A stretch of DNA of 64,000 nucleotides from Mesorhizobium sp. YM1C-6-2 (GCF_003666685.1 NZ_RCIZ01000003.1:372001-436000), one strand, 5' to 3'; counted from the first letter of the stretch, positions 33,763 to 43,122 are shown. Numbers and translations: made by a program. Notes: a model not told the origin generated them from the sequence alone.

Positions 33763-35027
33763 TGGAGCACCAGGTCGGCCTGCATCGCGCCGGCGGACTT
33801 GATGCCCTGCAGGATCGCGATGATGCCATCCGGCTTGACGCCGAGCCGGTTCAGGCCAGAGACCAGCGTTTCGAGATCGGGTCCGTCCAGCACCGCGACC
33901 TTGGCGTCGGGCTGGGTGGCGTCGATCACCGTATAAGGCTCGACCGCAGTCTCGCCGTCGGAGAAGGGCTCGGGCTGCACGACACGCGGCGCCTCGGAGA
34001 TGCGCACCGTGAGCGTGCCGTGGCTGATGGCGACGCGCGAAATGCGCACGTCGCTGCCGATGACGATGGTGCCGGTTCGCTCGTCGACGACGACGCGCGC
34101 CGGCGCATCCGCCTCGACCACGAGGTTCTCGAGTTCGGCGAAGAAGCGTGCGGGCGAGATGTTGTCCGGCCGCTTGATGATGATGGTCCGCGAATCCTGC
34201 TCATGCGCGACACGCTTGCCAAAGCGCTGGGCGGTGTAAGCGTTGATGGCGTCGGCGACCTTGACGGCGGTGGAGAAGTCGGCGTTGCGCAATTGCAGGA
34301 CGAGGTTCGACTGATTGGCGAAGCTGGCCTCGACCTCGCGCTCGATGATAGCGCCGTTCGGGATGCGGCCGGCGGTCGGCACGCCCTGGGTGAGCGTTTC
34401 CGCCTCGCCTTGGGCGCTGAAGCCGGAGATGAACACCGGTCCCTGCGCGACGGCATAGATCTCGCCGTCGGCGGCCTTGAGCGGCGTCATCACCAGCGTG
34501 CCGCCTGCAAGCGAGGTGGCGTCGCCGAGCGAGGACACGCCGACATCTATACGCGCGCCCGACTTGACGAAGGGCGGCAGGTTGGCGGTCACGATGACAG
34601 CGGCGACGTTGCGGGCACGGGCGCGGCCACCTTCGCCGGCGATGCCGAGGTTCTCCAGCATGGCGCGAATCGACTGTTCGGTGAAAGGCGAATTGCGCAG
34701 GCTGTCGCCCGATCCCTGCAGACCGATGACGAGGCCGTAGCCGACGAGCTGGTTGTCGCGGGCGCTCTGCAACTGGGCGATGTCCTTGATGCGCGCCGCT
34801 GCGCCGTGCGACGGCAGCTGGCTGCTCGCCGGCGGGAATTTCGCATAGGCGCCGGCACCTTCCTGACCGAGCGGCACGCCGGCCATGGGCGGCGGGAAAC
34901 GAGCGTCGACGAAGACGCCGTCACCGGGCACCACGGGTTGGACGGCCTCAAGCATATCGGCGCCGGCCGCAGGGGAAGCAACCAGCGCGAATGCCAGCAG
35001 GAATGCCGTCGTATGCCTGCCGATCAT
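33759..35027 (-). CDS. flgI: Flagellar P-ring protein FlgI
   Basis: FlgI makes the P ring in the periplasm around the rod. The 422-residue protein has a Sec signal (residues 1-22, HTTAFLLAFALVASPAAG), a Pro-rich linker and the FlgI domain: ARIKDIAQLQSARDNQLVGY, GLVIGLQGSGDSLRNSPFTE, and IVTANLPPFVKSGARIDVGV near 170, ending with RLGVKPDGIIAILQGIK. I choose the ATG at 35027 because the longer reading would overlap all of flgA. It overlaps flgA and motE by ATGA. Confidence 0.96.
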   Translation of the reverse strand: MIGRHTTAFLLAFALVASPAAGADMLEAVQPVVPGDGVFVDARFPPPMAGVPLGQEGAGAYAKFPPASSQLPSHGAAARIKDIAQLQSARDNQLVGYGLVIGLQGSGDSLRNSPFTEQSIRAMLENLGIAGEGGRARARNVAAVIVTANLPPFVKSGARIDVGVSSLGDATSLAGGTLVMTPLKAADGEIYAVAQGPVFISGFSAQGEAETLTQGVPTAGRIPNGAIIEREVEASFANQSNLVLQLRNADFSTAVKVADAINAYTAQRFGKRVAHEQDSRTIIIKRPDNISPARFFAELENLVVEADAPARVVVDERTGTIVIGSDVRISRVAISHGTLTVRISEAPRVVQPEPFSDGETAVEPYTVIDATQPDAKVAVLDGPDLETLVSGLNRLGVKPDGIIAILQGIKSAGAMQADLVLQ

Positions 35028-35494
35028 GAAGCGCCTACCCGGATCGAGCCGTCGGCCATGACCGTGCCGGAGAAGATCTTGCCGCTGTCGATGTTGCGCA
35101 CCTTGACGAAATCGCCGGCGGCGCCCGGCTGCAAGGTGACCGCGGAGGCGGAAATGGTGAGCGAGCCGGACACGAACACCACCTGCACCGGAACGCCCTG
35201 CTCGACCAGCCAGGCCTCGCGCAGGGCGGCGGCCGGGATGTAGCGGCCGGGCAGCAGGGTGCGCTTGGCGACCTTTCCCTCGATTTCGCGAACGCGGAAC
35301 GCGACCGCCGGCGGAATGACCTTGCCGGGCTTCAGCGTGACTTCCCTGAGAGCGGCGAGGTCGATCGCCTCGCCCGGATAGATCACGCGGTTGGGGATCA
35401 GCACGACCTCCTGCGCGCGCGCCGGCAGCACGCCGACGAACAGCGCGAGCGCGACGATCGCGAATGAAGCCTTGCCCGGAAGCCACCTAGCCAT
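35024..35494 (-). CDS. flgA: P-ring chaperone FlgA
   Basis: FlgA helps assemble the P ring in the periplasm. The 156-residue protein has a signal peptide (1-28, ending PARAQE) and the SAF-type FlgA domain with NRVIYPGEAIDLAALREV, GKVAKRTLLPGRYIPAAALR and VKVRNIDSGKIFSGTVMADG. Alphaproteobacterial FlgA is short, as here. The gene lies 4 bp from flgG and overlaps flgI. Confidence 0.95.
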   Translation of the reverse strand: MARWLPGKASFAIVALALFVGVLPARAQEVVLIPNRVIYPGEAIDLAALREVTLKPGKVIPPAVAFRVREIEGKVAKRTLLPGRYIPAAALREAWLVEQGVPVQVVFVSGSLTISASAVTLQPGAAGDFVKVRNIDSGKIFSGTVMADGSIRVGAS

Positions 35495-35498
35495 AAAA

Positions 35499-36287
35499 TC
35501 ACCGGATGTTCTTGGAGACCACGGCGGCCATCTCGTCAGCAGCCTGGATGACCTTGGAGTTCATCTCGTAGGCGCGCTGGGCCGAGATCAGCTCGGTGAT
35601 CTCCTTCACCGGGTCCACGTTGGAGTTTTCCAGATAGCCCTGCTCGATGGTCGCGTAGCCCGGATCGCCGGGGACGCCGATGGTCGCGGGGCCGGAGGCG
35701 GCGGTCTCCTGGAAGAGATTATCGCCGAGCGGCGCGAGCCCGGCCTCGTTGGCGAAGCGGGCGAGTGTCAGCTGACCAAGCTCCTGGAGGTCGGTCTGAC
35801 CGTCGATGCGGGCAAAGACCTGGCCAGTCTTGTTGACGACGATATCAAGCGCATCGGGCGGCACGGTGATCGCCGGGATGACGTTGAAGCCGTCGACGGT
35901 GACAAGCTGGCCGGTCGCGTTGGTGTTGAACGAGCCAGCGCGGGTATAGAGCGTCTGGCCCTCGGCGCCCTCGATCTGGAACCAGCCATTGCCGGTGATG
36001 GCGAGATCGAGATTGTTGCCGGTGTTGGTGAGGCCGCCCTGCACGTGGACGTTGCGGACGGCGGAGGTCTTCACGCCCAGCCCGATCGAGACACCTTCCG
36101 GCACCAGACTTGAGTTGGCGCGGGACGGCACGCCCTGCATGCGGTCCACCTGGTAGAGAAGGTCGGAGAACTCCGCACGCGCGCGCTTGAAGCCGGTAGT
36201 GTTGATGTTGGCGATATTGTTGGCGATGACCTCGAGATTGGTCTGCTGGGCGTTCATGCCCGTGGCGGCGATGGCGAGTGCTTTCAT
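35499..36287 (-). CDS. flgG: Distal rod protein FlgG
   Basis: FlgG builds the distal rod. The 262-residue protein is of usual length and carries the rod motif [20 protein letters not shown] at about residues 18-37, ITGNGWFQI near 91 and the C-terminal [20 protein letters not shown] with [19 protein letters not shown] is the family N-terminus. It lies 27 bp downstream of fliE. Confidence 0.97.
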   Translation of the reverse strand: MKALAIAATGMNAQQTNLEVIANNIANINTTGFKRARAEFSDLLYQVDRMQGVPSRANSSLVPEGVSIGLGVKTSAVRNVHVQGGLTNTGNNLDLAITGNGWFQIEGAEGQTLYTRAGSFNTNATGQLVTVDGFNVIPAITVPPDALDIVVNKTGQVFARIDGQTDLQELGQLTLARFANEAGLAPLGDNLFQETAASGPATIGVPGDPGYATIEQGYLENSNVDPVKEITELISAQRAYEMNSKVIQAADEMAAVVSKNIR

Positions 36288-36314
36288 GACTGCTTACCCT
36301 TCTGCACGGCGCGC

Positions 36315-36632
36315 TCAGATCGACATCCGGCTGATTTCCATGTAGGCGCTGACGATCTTGTCGCGGATGGCGACCGCCGCCGACAGCGCCTGCTCGGCGC
36401 TCATTACCGCGTCGGCCACCTCACGCGTGTCGGCCTGGCCCTGCAGGCCCTGTGCGGAGACCTGCTCGGCATGCTCGAGCGTGTCGACGGTGCGGGTCGC
36501 AAGATCGGAAAGCACGGCGGCGAAGGAGCCGGCAGCATCCGTCGCCCCGGCCGCAGTCGTGGCGCCGCCCTGGCCGAGGCCGCCCGCGCCGCCGATATTC
36601 CGGAAGTCGAGTGGGCCGATGCCTGAGATCAT
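36315..36632 (-). CDS. fliE: Flagellar rod adaptor FliE
   Basis: FliE joins the MS ring to the rod. The 105-residue protein has a Gly/Ala-rich N-terminus and the FliE core SFAAVLSDLATRTVDTLEHA, EQVSAQGLQGQADTREVADA, VMSAEQALSAAVAIRDKIV and SAYMEISRM. The start is either the GTG at 36635 or the ATG at 36632; I take the ATG, which has GGAG eight bases upstream and overlaps the flgC stop (TGATG). Confidence 0.96.
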   Translation of the reverse strand: MISGIGPLDFRNIGGAGGLGQGGATTAAGATDAAGSFAAVLSDLATRTVDTLEHAEQVSAQGLQGQADTREVADAVMSAEQALSAAVAIRDKIVSAYMEISRMSI

Positions 36633-37048
36633 CACTGGCTCCGCATCAGGTCGATGGTCATGGAAATGAGTTCGCGCGCCTGCTTGATGACCTGCAGGTT
36701 GGCCTCATAGGAGCGGTTGGCCTCGCTCATGTCGGCCATTTCGAGCAGCACGTTGACGTTGGGCATCTTGACGTAGCCCCTGTCGTCCGCGGCCTCGTGG
36801 CCGGGAATGAACTCGACCGGGAAATCGCCGAGGTCGCGGCCGATCTCATTCACTTCGACAAGCGCGCCGCCGGTGGCCCGGTCGAGCTCGGCGGCAAAGC
36901 TGATCGTCTTGCGGCGATAGGGCTCGGAACCCGGAGTGGAGCCGGTGGACTGGGCGTTGGCGAGGTTCTCCGAGACGACGCGAAGCCGCTCCGACTGCGC
37001 GCCGAGGCCGGAAGCTGCGACTTTCAGGGCGGCTGCGAGCGGGTCCAT
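36632..37048 (-). CDS. flgC: Proximal rod protein FlgC
   Basis: FlgC is a proximal rod subunit. The 138-residue sequence has [30 protein letters not shown] near residue 28 and the C-terminal [20 protein letters not shown]. These are the two axial ends joined by a short middle ([26 protein letters not shown]-like). It lies 2 bp after flgB. Confidence 0.97.
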   Translation of the reverse strand: MDPLAAALKVAASGLGAQSERLRVVSENLANAQSTGSTPGSEPYRRKTISFAAELDRATGGALVEVNEIGRDLGDFPVEFIPGHEAADDRGYVKMPNVNVLLEMADMSEANRSYEANLQVIKQARELISMTIDLMRSQ

Positions 37049-37050
37049 GA

Positions 37051-37431
37051 TCAGCCTTTGGAGGTCAGCATGAGCATGCGGTGGAAGGCCTTCACGATCG
37101 CCGTGTTGAGTTCGAACTGACGGCCGATCTCGCCGGCCTTGAGCAGCTCGTTCTCCAGCACTACGGAGTTACCGGAAGGCAGAAGCGAAGGGTCGCGCGC
37201 CTCCTCGCGGACGGCGAAACCGGATTCCGTCGCCTGACCGGTGAGATGACCGGCCTGCGTGGCGGCCATCTTCACACCGGTGTTGTCCAGGACCTTCTCG
37301 AACGGCTCGACGTCGACCGCGACATAGCCCGGCGTGTTGACGTTGGCGACGTTCCCCGCAACCGCCGACTGGCGCACCGCAAGCCACCGCGACTGCTGCG
37401 TAGCAAGGGCGAAAAGGTTGACGGACTCCAT
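37051..37431 (-). CDS. flgB: Proximal rod protein FlgB
   Basis: FlgB is the first proximal rod subunit. The 126-residue protein has [20 protein letters not shown] and [12 protein letters not shown] (residues 27-42), and the C-terminus [18 protein letters not shown]. It is the first gene of flgBC-fliE-flgGAI-motE-flgH-fliLP. A copy of TAGG-N8-CTTGCGCG lies 29 bp upstream of its start. Confidence 0.97.
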   Translation of the reverse strand: MESVNLFALATQQSRWLAVRQSAVAGNVANVNTPGYVAVDVEPFEKVLDNTGVKMAATQAGHLTGQATESGFAVREEARDPSLLPSGNSVVLENELLKAGEIGRQFELNTAIVKAFHRMLMLTSKG

Positions 37432-37459
37432 GAGAATCTCCGGGCAGATTTCCGGAGAC

Positions 37460-37479
37460 TAGGCCGTCAGTCTTGCGCG
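37460..37479 (-). promoter_or_regulatory. Conserved flagellar promoter element before flgB
   Basis: TAGG-N8-CTTGCGCG lies between the orf at 37495 and flgB, exactly as before flgE and the DUF1217 gene; here GAGACTAGG extends the left side, shared with the DUF1217 copy. It marks the promoter of the ten-gene rod and ring operon. Confidence 0.6.
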
Positions 37480-37494
37480 GGCCTTGCGGGAAAC

Positions 37495-38151
37495 TTATTC
37501 GGAGATTTCCAGCACCGTTCCCGAATCGGTAACCAGCACCGGGCGGCCGTCGCGCTGCTCGATCGCCTTGACGCGGGTGCTGTCGGGAAGCGCCGAGCCG
37601 GCCTGCACGACGAAGAGGCCGGTGTCGTCCTCGATCATGGCGCGGCCGTTGGCGATCTGGACGAGACGGAACGAAGCGACCGGCACGGGGAAAGGCTGCT
37701 CGGCCAGGCCAAGCGTGTCTTCATCGTCCTCCTCCGCGCGATCGCTTGTGGCGGTGCCGGTTGTGCGCAGATCCAGCTCGATCAGGGGAGGCTCCTGGAT
37801 CGCGACGGGCGCGCCGACGCGCTCCGGCTGGGCGCCGAGCACGATCGGCTCGGTTCCGCCGCCGCTGCCGCCGAAGCGCATGGCGCGCACGCCGAACTCG
37901 TCCGGATTGAAGAAGATGTACCAGGGGAACAGCGCACAGATCAGGCCGAGCGTGACGCCGAGCGCGGCAAGGGTCAGATCGCTGCGACGGTCGCGGCGCC
38001 CGGCTTCCTGGGCGGGTGTGGTCGTCTCCGCGGCGGCGCCGAACAATTTTGACCGCTTCGGCGGCGCAATGTTCGCGCCTTCGTTGACGACAAGCTTGTT
38101 CTCGCGGATCATGTCCTCGATCAGACGGTCAGCCTTGCGGCGGGGCCACAT
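37495..38151 (-). CDS. Single-pass membrane protein of the flagellar cluster, unknown
   Basis: This 218-residue protein of unknown function is encoded between fliI and flgB, a place where other rhizobia also have an unassigned gene. It has a basic N-terminus (MWPRRKADRLIEDMIRENKL), one transmembrane helix at about residues 58-80 (LTLAALGVTLGLICALFPWY) and a periplasmic acidic tail with SFRLVQIANGRAMIEDDTGL, a short beta-rich region like a signal or binding domain. It overlaps the end of fliI by 23 bp, so it is coupled with it. A role in assembly at the membrane is plausible. Confidence 0.85.
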   Translation of the reverse strand: MWPRRKADRLIEDMIRENKLVVNEGANIAPPKRSKLFGAAAETTTPAQEAGRRDRRSDLTLAALGVTLGLICALFPWYIFFNPDEFGVRAMRFGGSGGGTEPIVLGAQPERVGAPVAIQEPPLIELDLRTTGTATSDRAEEDDEDTLGLAEQPFPVPVASFRLVQIANGRAMIEDDTGLFVVQAGSALPDSTRVKAIEQRDGRPVLVTDSGTVLEISE

Positions 38152-39532
38152 GCGGCTTCTCCCTCGATTTCAGATGACGGGCGAGATCGGCGAAGGCGTC
38201 GGCGGACGGCCTGTCACGCGGCGTCTGCGTCATCGCCTCGTAGATCAGCGGCACCTGTCTGACGGCTGAATCCAGATCCGCGTCGGCGCCGGGCTGGTAG
38301 GCGCCAAGCAGACGGATATCGCGCGTCGATTCGAAGCGCGAGATCATTGCCTTCAGCCTGGTAACGAGCGTGCGCTGGTCTTCGCTCCAGGCCTTTGGGG
38401 CCAGGCGCGAGATGGAGGAAAGCGGATTGACCGGCGGATAACGGCCTTGCTCGGCGATGGCGCGGTCGAGGACGACATGGCCATCCAGAATGCCACGCAC
38501 GGAATCGGCGATGGGATCGTTGTGGTCGTCGCCGTCGATCAGCACGGAAATGATGGCGGTGATCGAGCCCGAGCCCTCGACGCCGGGGCCGGCGCGCTCC
38601 AGGAGCTTCGGCAATTCGGTGAAGACGGAAGCTGGATAGCCGCGCGCGACCGGAGGCTCGCCTGTGCCGGTGGCGACCTCGCGCAGGGCGTGGGCGAAGC
38701 GCGTGATCGAATCGAGAATGAGCAGCACGCGATCACCCTTCAGGCGAAAGTGCTCGGCGACGCGCATGGCGGTGTCGGGCGCACGGCGGCGCATCATGGC
38801 GCTCTCGTCGCTGGTCGAGACGACGGCAACGGTTTTCGCCATGCATTCGGGGCCGATCGTGTCCTCCAGGAACTCGCGCACCTCGCGGCCGCGCTCGCCG
38901 ACCAGCGCCACGACCACCGTATCGAAAGCGGAGGCGGCGGCGAGCATGGCGAGCAGCGTCGACTTGCCGACGCCGGACCCTGCGAAGATGCCGAGGCGCT
39001 GGCCGAAGCAGATCGGCGTGAAGATATCGATGACCTTGACGCCGGTGGCGAACCCGTCGCCGACACGCTGGCGCGCCAGCGCGGGAGGCTGTGCGATCAG
39101 CGCCGCCTCGTCCGGGTCCCCCTGGGCGAGCGGCGAACCTCCGTCTATCGGATGGCCGAGCGCGTCGATGGCGCGTCCACGCCAGGAATCATGCGGCAGG
39201 ATCGAGAAGGGACCGAGATCGATGACGGCGTCGCCCACGCCTGCATCGCCGGCGCGCTCGAACGGTGCGATCAGCACCTCGTCGGGAGAAATCTGCACGA
39301 CCTCGCCATGACGCAGGCCAGCGCGGCTGCGGTGTTCGACCATGTCGCCCAGCCGTGCGACGTCCGACAGGCCGCGTACCCGGAAATGAGTCGGCGAAAC
39401 CTCGGTGATGCGGCCGCCCCGGCGCACAAGCGTGTGCTCGCCGGCGACGCGCCGCCAGGCGCGGTCGAGCGCTTCCAGCGGGCTGTCCTGTGCCGGGAGA
39501 GCAAAGCGCGAAGGCGGCAGCGAAAGGGTCAT
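38129..39532 (-). CDS. fliI: Flagellum-specific ATPase FliI
   Basis: FliI is the export ATPase, a relative of the F1 beta subunit, that unfolds and delivers substrates. The 467-residue protein has the Walker A GIFAGSGVGKSTLLAML near 181, Walker B RVLLILDSITRFAHALRE near 270, and ARGYPASVFTELPKLLERAG near 296. The N-terminal beta domain with DMVEHRSRAGLRHGEVVQ is present. It lies 10 bp after flgF and overlaps the next orf. Confidence 0.97.
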   Translation of the reverse strand: MTLSLPPSRFALPAQDSPLEALDRAWRRVAGEHTLVRRGGRITEVSPTHFRVRGLSDVARLGDMVEHRSRAGLRHGEVVQISPDEVLIAPFERAGDAGVGDAVIDLGPFSILPHDSWRGRAIDALGHPIDGGSPLAQGDPDEAALIAQPPALARQRVGDGFATGVKVIDIFTPICFGQRLGIFAGSGVGKSTLLAMLAAASAFDTVVVALVGERGREVREFLEDTIGPECMAKTVAVVSTSDESAMMRRRAPDTAMRVAEHFRLKGDRVLLILDSITRFAHALREVATGTGEPPVARGYPASVFTELPKLLERAGPGVEGSGSITAIISVLIDGDDHNDPIADSVRGILDGHVVLDRAIAEQGRYPPVNPLSSISRLAPKAWSEDQRTLVTRLKAMISRFESTRDIRLLGAYQPGADADLDSAVRQVPLIYEAMTQTPRDRPSADAFADLARHLKSREKPHVAPPQG

Positions 39533-39542
39533 CTACAGAGCG

Positions 39543-40265
39543 CTATTTCGAGCCGAGGGTCTTGATCGCTTCGCCATAGGAGGATTCGGTGGCGCGGATC
39601 ATCGCCGCGCCGTTCTCGAAAGCGCGCTGCACCATGATCAGGCGGGTGATCTCCAGCATCGGGTTGACGTTCGATTCTTCCAGGAAGCCTTGCGCCACGC
39701 CGGCGTCGATCCGGTCGACGACGGGCTCTGGCTCGCCGTTCGGCACAATGCCGGAATTGCCGAAACGGACAAAATTGGCGCCGGGATCGAAATTGTAGAG
39801 GCCGAGAGCGCCGACCAGGTTGTCACCCTGGCGCAGCGATCCGTCGGCGCCGGCGCGCGGCGGTCCGTTGCGCGGATCAAGCTGGATCGGCGCGCCGCCG
39901 GCGTCGAGCACCGGATAGCCTTCGATCGACACAAGCTCGCCATTCTCGGTGAGGCTGAAGCGCCCGTCGCGGGTCATGACCACGCCCGCCGGCGTCTCGA
40001 TGCCGAACCAGGCGTCGCCCTTGATGGCGAAGTCGAAGGGGTTGCCCGTCTCGCGTAGCGGGCCACTGGCATTCGACATATATGTGTCGCCCGAGGAGAC
40101 GAAGGAAAGCGACTTGTCGCCCAGGCCCGTCACGACATCCTCGAACCTAACGCCGGTTGCCCGGTAGCCGATGGTCGAGGCGTTGGCGACGTTGTCGGCG
40201 ATGGTGTTCAGCCGTTTCTCCAGCGCGATCTGGGAAGAGAGCGCGACGTAAAGGCCGTTCTGCAT
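39543..40265 (-). CDS. flgF: Proximal rod protein FlgF
   Basis: FlgF is a rod subunit. From the ATG at 40265 it is 240 residues and begins MQNGLYVALSSQIALEKRLN, with the rod motif TIADNVANASTIGYRATG and the C-terminal QGFLEESNVNPMLEITRLIM then VQRAFENGAAMIR. It follows the DUF1217 gene by 5 bp. A longer in-frame reading would start inside that gene and is not real. Confidence 0.96.
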   Translation of the reverse strand: MQNGLYVALSSQIALEKRLNTIADNVANASTIGYRATGVRFEDVVTGLGDKSLSFVSSGDTYMSNASGPLRETGNPFDFAIKGDAWFGIETPAGVVMTRDGRFSLTENGELVSIEGYPVLDAGGAPIQLDPRNGPPRAGADGSLRQGDNLVGALGLYNFDPGANFVRFGNSGIVPNGEPEPVVDRIDAGVAQGFLEESNVNPMLEITRLIMVQRAFENGAAMIRATESSYGEAIKTLGSK

Positions 40266-40270
40266 GGCGG

Positions 40271-42079
40271 CTACCGCCTCATCGACTGGATAGCGAAGAG
40301 CGCATCGGTGGAGATGCCGAACTCGACGGGCTGGCTGAACAGGACGCTGATCTGCGCCTGCGCGGGGGCCGTGGGATTGTTGATCTCCCATAGGCTGGTG
40401 AAGCGGGTGAGGAACTTCTCCAGCCTCGCCGGATCGGTGAAGTCCTCGATGTCGAGCTTCTCCTCGAAGAGCTTGACCTGGCGGTCGATGTCGGCCGAGG
40501 CAAAGGAATCCGGCAGGCTGAGCGCGGTGCGCACGACCTTGGCGAGCGCCGGATCGGCGAGAATCTCGTAGAAGTTGGTCAGCGTGGATGCCTTGCGCTC
40601 GAAATAGAGGGCAAGCCGCACGCCTTCATTCTCCTTGCCGGCGTTCTGCTCCAGCGTCTGGCGCAGGAACTTGTCGATGGAGGGCAGCTGGGCCGGCGTG
40701 CGCGTCGTCGTCGCCTCGCCGTATTCGGCGAAATTGAAGGCGGTGACGAACGCGACATAGGCCTTGTCGGTGAGCTGGTTGGCCGGGCTTTTGGGATCGG
40801 CGATGCCGCCTTCGAGCATCTGCCGGATCCGCGCCGGCGGTTCCAGCGAGGGATCGAGGCCATAGGCGGTCAGCGCAAAGTTCAGCAGGCGCTTGTCGGC
40901 CATCAGATCGTCTATCGACTGGATGTCGCCGACCTTGGAGAGATAGTAGCTGGTCTCCACGTCGATGAAGTATTTGCTCGACGCGACCAGGCCGGATTCG
41001 GTCTTCACCGCGTAGAGCTTCAACGTGTCCTTCTGAACCGCGTCGCGCGTGGTCGTACCGGCGCCGTGTTCGGCGAAATTGAAGGCGGCGACGAAATTGG
41101 CGTAGCTCTTGTCCTCCAGCTTGTTCGCGGGGCTGTCGGGGTCGCTCACCCCGCCGGTCAGCATCGCGCGGATCTGCCTCGGCTCTTCCGTGTCGGCGTT
41201 GAGGCCATAGGCGCTCATTGCGATCCTGAGGAGGCGCTGGTTGCCGAGGAGGTCGTCTATCGACTTCACCTTGCCGATATTCGCCTTGTAGTAATCCGTC
41301 TCGGCTTTCACGAACTCGGCGCTAGGCTTGACGACGGCCAGGCCCGTGGCGAACACGAACTGTTTCGGCGCGTTCTGGACCACGTCGCGGGCGGTGGTAG
41401 CGTCTCCATGCGCGGCGAAGTCGAACGCCGCGACGAAGTTGGCGTAACGCTTGTCAGCGAGCTTGTTGGCCGGACTGTCGGGATCGGCAACGCCGCCTTC
41501 CAGCATCTCGCGGATGCGCTCTGGCGTTTCGAGGGTCGAGTCGAGGCCGAAGGCGCCCATGGCGACGTAGAGCAGGCGGCTGTCGGCCATCAGGTCGTCG
41601 ATCGATTTGACGTTCGAGATGTTGGAAACGTAGTAGCCGACCTCGTCCTCGACGAAACCGAATCCGCCGTCCAGCGTGCCGATCACGACGTTGGAGGCGA
41701 AGTTCGTCGGCGCGTCGTGCTGCACGCGGTTGTAGGTGGTGGCCTTTTCCCCGTATCGCTCGAAATTGTAGGTGGTGACGAACTCGGCGTAGCGCTTGTC
41801 CTGAAGCTTATTGGCGAAGCTGTCGGGGTCGCGCACGCCCTCCTTCAGCGCCTTGACCATGAAGGCCTTGGCGTAGGTCATGTCCTCCAGCCCGTGCGCC
41901 TTCATGGCATAGCGGAACAGGCGGTCGTCCTTGACGAACTCGTCGATGGTTTTCACCTTCGAGATGTTCTCGAGATAATATTTCGTCTCGCGGTCCACCA
42001 TTGGCTCCCGCTCGACGCGGTCCATCGCTCTAGGCATGTCCCGGGTAATGAGCTGATAGCTGAGATAGGTGCTGAGCAA
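40271..42079 (-). CDS. DUF1217 repeat protein of the flagellar cluster
   Basis: This 602-residue protein is made of at least four tandem DUF1217 units at about 29-125, 143-242, 256-356 and 372-468, with a divergent fifth near 480-590. Each unit reads YY..NI..VKSIDDL..D.RLL..AM.A.GL....E.P..IR.ML.GGV.DPDSPANKL.DK.YA.FV.AFNFA. Such proteins are found in flagellar clusters of Rhizobiales; the function is unclear, though a basal-body or hook-linked role is suspected. No signal peptide is seen. The start is TTG at 42079 with GGAGG six bases upstream. Confidence 0.92.
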   Translation of the reverse strand: MLSTYLSYQLITRDMPRAMDRVEREPMVDRETKYYLENISKVKTIDEFVKDDRLFRYAMKAHGLEDMTYAKAFMVKALKEGVRDPDSFANKLQDKRYAEFVTTYNFERYGEKATTYNRVQHDAPTNFASNVVIGTLDGGFGFVEDEVGYYVSNISNVKSIDDLMADSRLLYVAMGAFGLDSTLETPERIREMLEGGVADPDSPANKLADKRYANFVAAFDFAAHGDATTARDVVQNAPKQFVFATGLAVVKPSAEFVKAETDYYKANIGKVKSIDDLLGNQRLLRIAMSAYGLNADTEEPRQIRAMLTGGVSDPDSPANKLEDKSYANFVAAFNFAEHGAGTTTRDAVQKDTLKLYAVKTESGLVASSKYFIDVETSYYLSKVGDIQSIDDLMADKRLLNFALTAYGLDPSLEPPARIRQMLEGGIADPKSPANQLTDKAYVAFVTAFNFAEYGEATTTRTPAQLPSIDKFLRQTLEQNAGKENEGVRLALYFERKASTLTNFYEILADPALAKVVRTALSLPDSFASADIDRQVKLFEEKLDIEDFTDPARLEKFLTRFTSLWEINNPTAPAQAQISVLFSQPVEFGISTDALFAIQSMRR

Positions 42080-42113
42080 GGCGGGCCTCCGGCCGAAGCT
42101 TGTCCGGCGAGAC

Positions 42114-42133
42114 TAGGGCGGCTTGCTTGCGCG
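42114..42133 (-). promoter_or_regulatory. Conserved flagellar promoter element before DUF1217 gene
   Basis: TAGG-N8-CTTGCGCG lies 35 bp before the DUF1217 start in the divergent region to motA. It shares GAGACTAGG with the flgB copy. It should drive DUF1217-flgF-fliI-orf leftward. Confidence 0.6.
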
Positions 42134-42183
42134 AGGCTGAAGGGGTCTCGCGAACTTTGTTCCGGTCATCGCGATTCAAGCCT

Positions 42184-42203
42184 CACACAAGGCACGGCCT
42201 GTA
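42184..42203 (+). promoter_or_regulatory. Weak copy of the flagellar element before motA
   Basis: On the plus strand CACACAAG-N8-TGTA lies 36 bp before motA and matches CGCGCAAG-N8-CCTA at 8 of 12 fixed bases with the right spacing and orientation. It could drive the motA-fliM-fliN-fliG-flhB operon. The match is weak. Confidence 0.3.
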
Positions 42204-42239
42204 CTCCTGAAACGTCATTGCATTCGCGAAGGACGTGCC

Positions 42240-43115
42240 GTGGGAATTCTGATCGGGCTGGTGGTGACGCTGGGCTGCGTGCTGGGCGGGTTCATGGCCA
42301 TGGGCGGCCATATCGAAGTGCTGATCCAACCGTGGGAAGTGGTCATCATCTGCGGCGCGGCCCTCGGCTCCTTCCTCATCGCCAATCCGATGAAGGTGGT
42401 GAAGGACACCGGCAAGGCCTGCATGGAGGCCTTCAAGCAGGCGGTGCCAAAGGAGCGGGACTATCTCGAAGTGCTCGGCGTGCTGCACTCGCTGATGCGC
42501 GAACTGAAGTCGAAGTCACGCAGCGAGGTTGAGGCGCATATCGACAATCCCGAGGAGTCGGCGATCTTCCAGGCCTTCCCGACGGTCCTGAAGAACCACG
42601 ACCTGACCCACTTCATCTGCGACTACTGCCGCATCATCATCATCGGCAATGCCAGGCCGCATGAGATCGAGGCGCTGATGGACGAGGAGATCCAGACGAT
42701 CCGCGCCGACAAGCTGAAGGCCTATCATGCGCTCACGGTGGTGAGCGACGGCTTCCCGGCGATAGGCATCGTGGCGGCGGTGCTGGGTGTGGTAAAGGCT
42801 ATGGGCGCGCTCGACCAGTCGCCTGAAATCCTCGGTGGCCTGATCGGCGCGGCGCTCGTCGGTACTTTCCTCGGCATCTTCATGTCCTACTGCGTGGTCG
42901 GGCCGATAGCCGGCAAGATCAAGGTTGTGCGCGAGAAGAAGAACCGGCTCTACATCATCGTGAAGCAGACGCTGCTCGCCTACATGAACGGCTCGCTGCC
43001 GCAGGTGGCGATCGAGTTCGGCCGCAAGACCATCTCCGTCTACGAGCGGCCGTCGATCGACGCCGTCGAGCAGAGCACGATGAACACCGGCGCCGCCGAG
43101 AGGAAGGCAGCGTGA
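42240..43115 (+). CDS. motA: Flagellar stator protein MotA
   Basis: MotA forms the proton channel with MotB. The 291-residue protein has four transmembrane helices (residues 4-22, 33-50, about 170-195 and 203-222). Conserved sequences are [18 protein letters not shown] and [15 protein letters not shown]-like with the charged RSEVEAHI torque region, [17 protein letters not shown], and [20 protein letters not shown], with the proline pair that contacts MotB. The start is GTG at 42240 with GAAGGA upstream. It is the first gene of the plus-strand operon. Confidence 0.96.
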   Translation: MGILIGLVVTLGCVLGGFMAMGGHIEVLIQPWEVVIICGAALGSFLIANPMKVVKDTGKACMEAFKQAVPKERDYLEVLGVLHSLMRELKSKSRSEVEAHIDNPEESAIFQAFPTVLKNHDLTHFICDYCRIIIIGNARPHEIEALMDEEIQTIRADKLKAYHALTVVSDGFPAIGIVAAVLGVVKAMGALDQSPEILGGLIGAALVGTFLGIFMSYCVVGPIAGKIKVVREKKNRLYIIVKQTLLAYMNGSLPQVAIEFGRKTISVYERPSIDAVEQSTMNTGAAERKAA

Positions 43116-43122
43116 GACTGCG

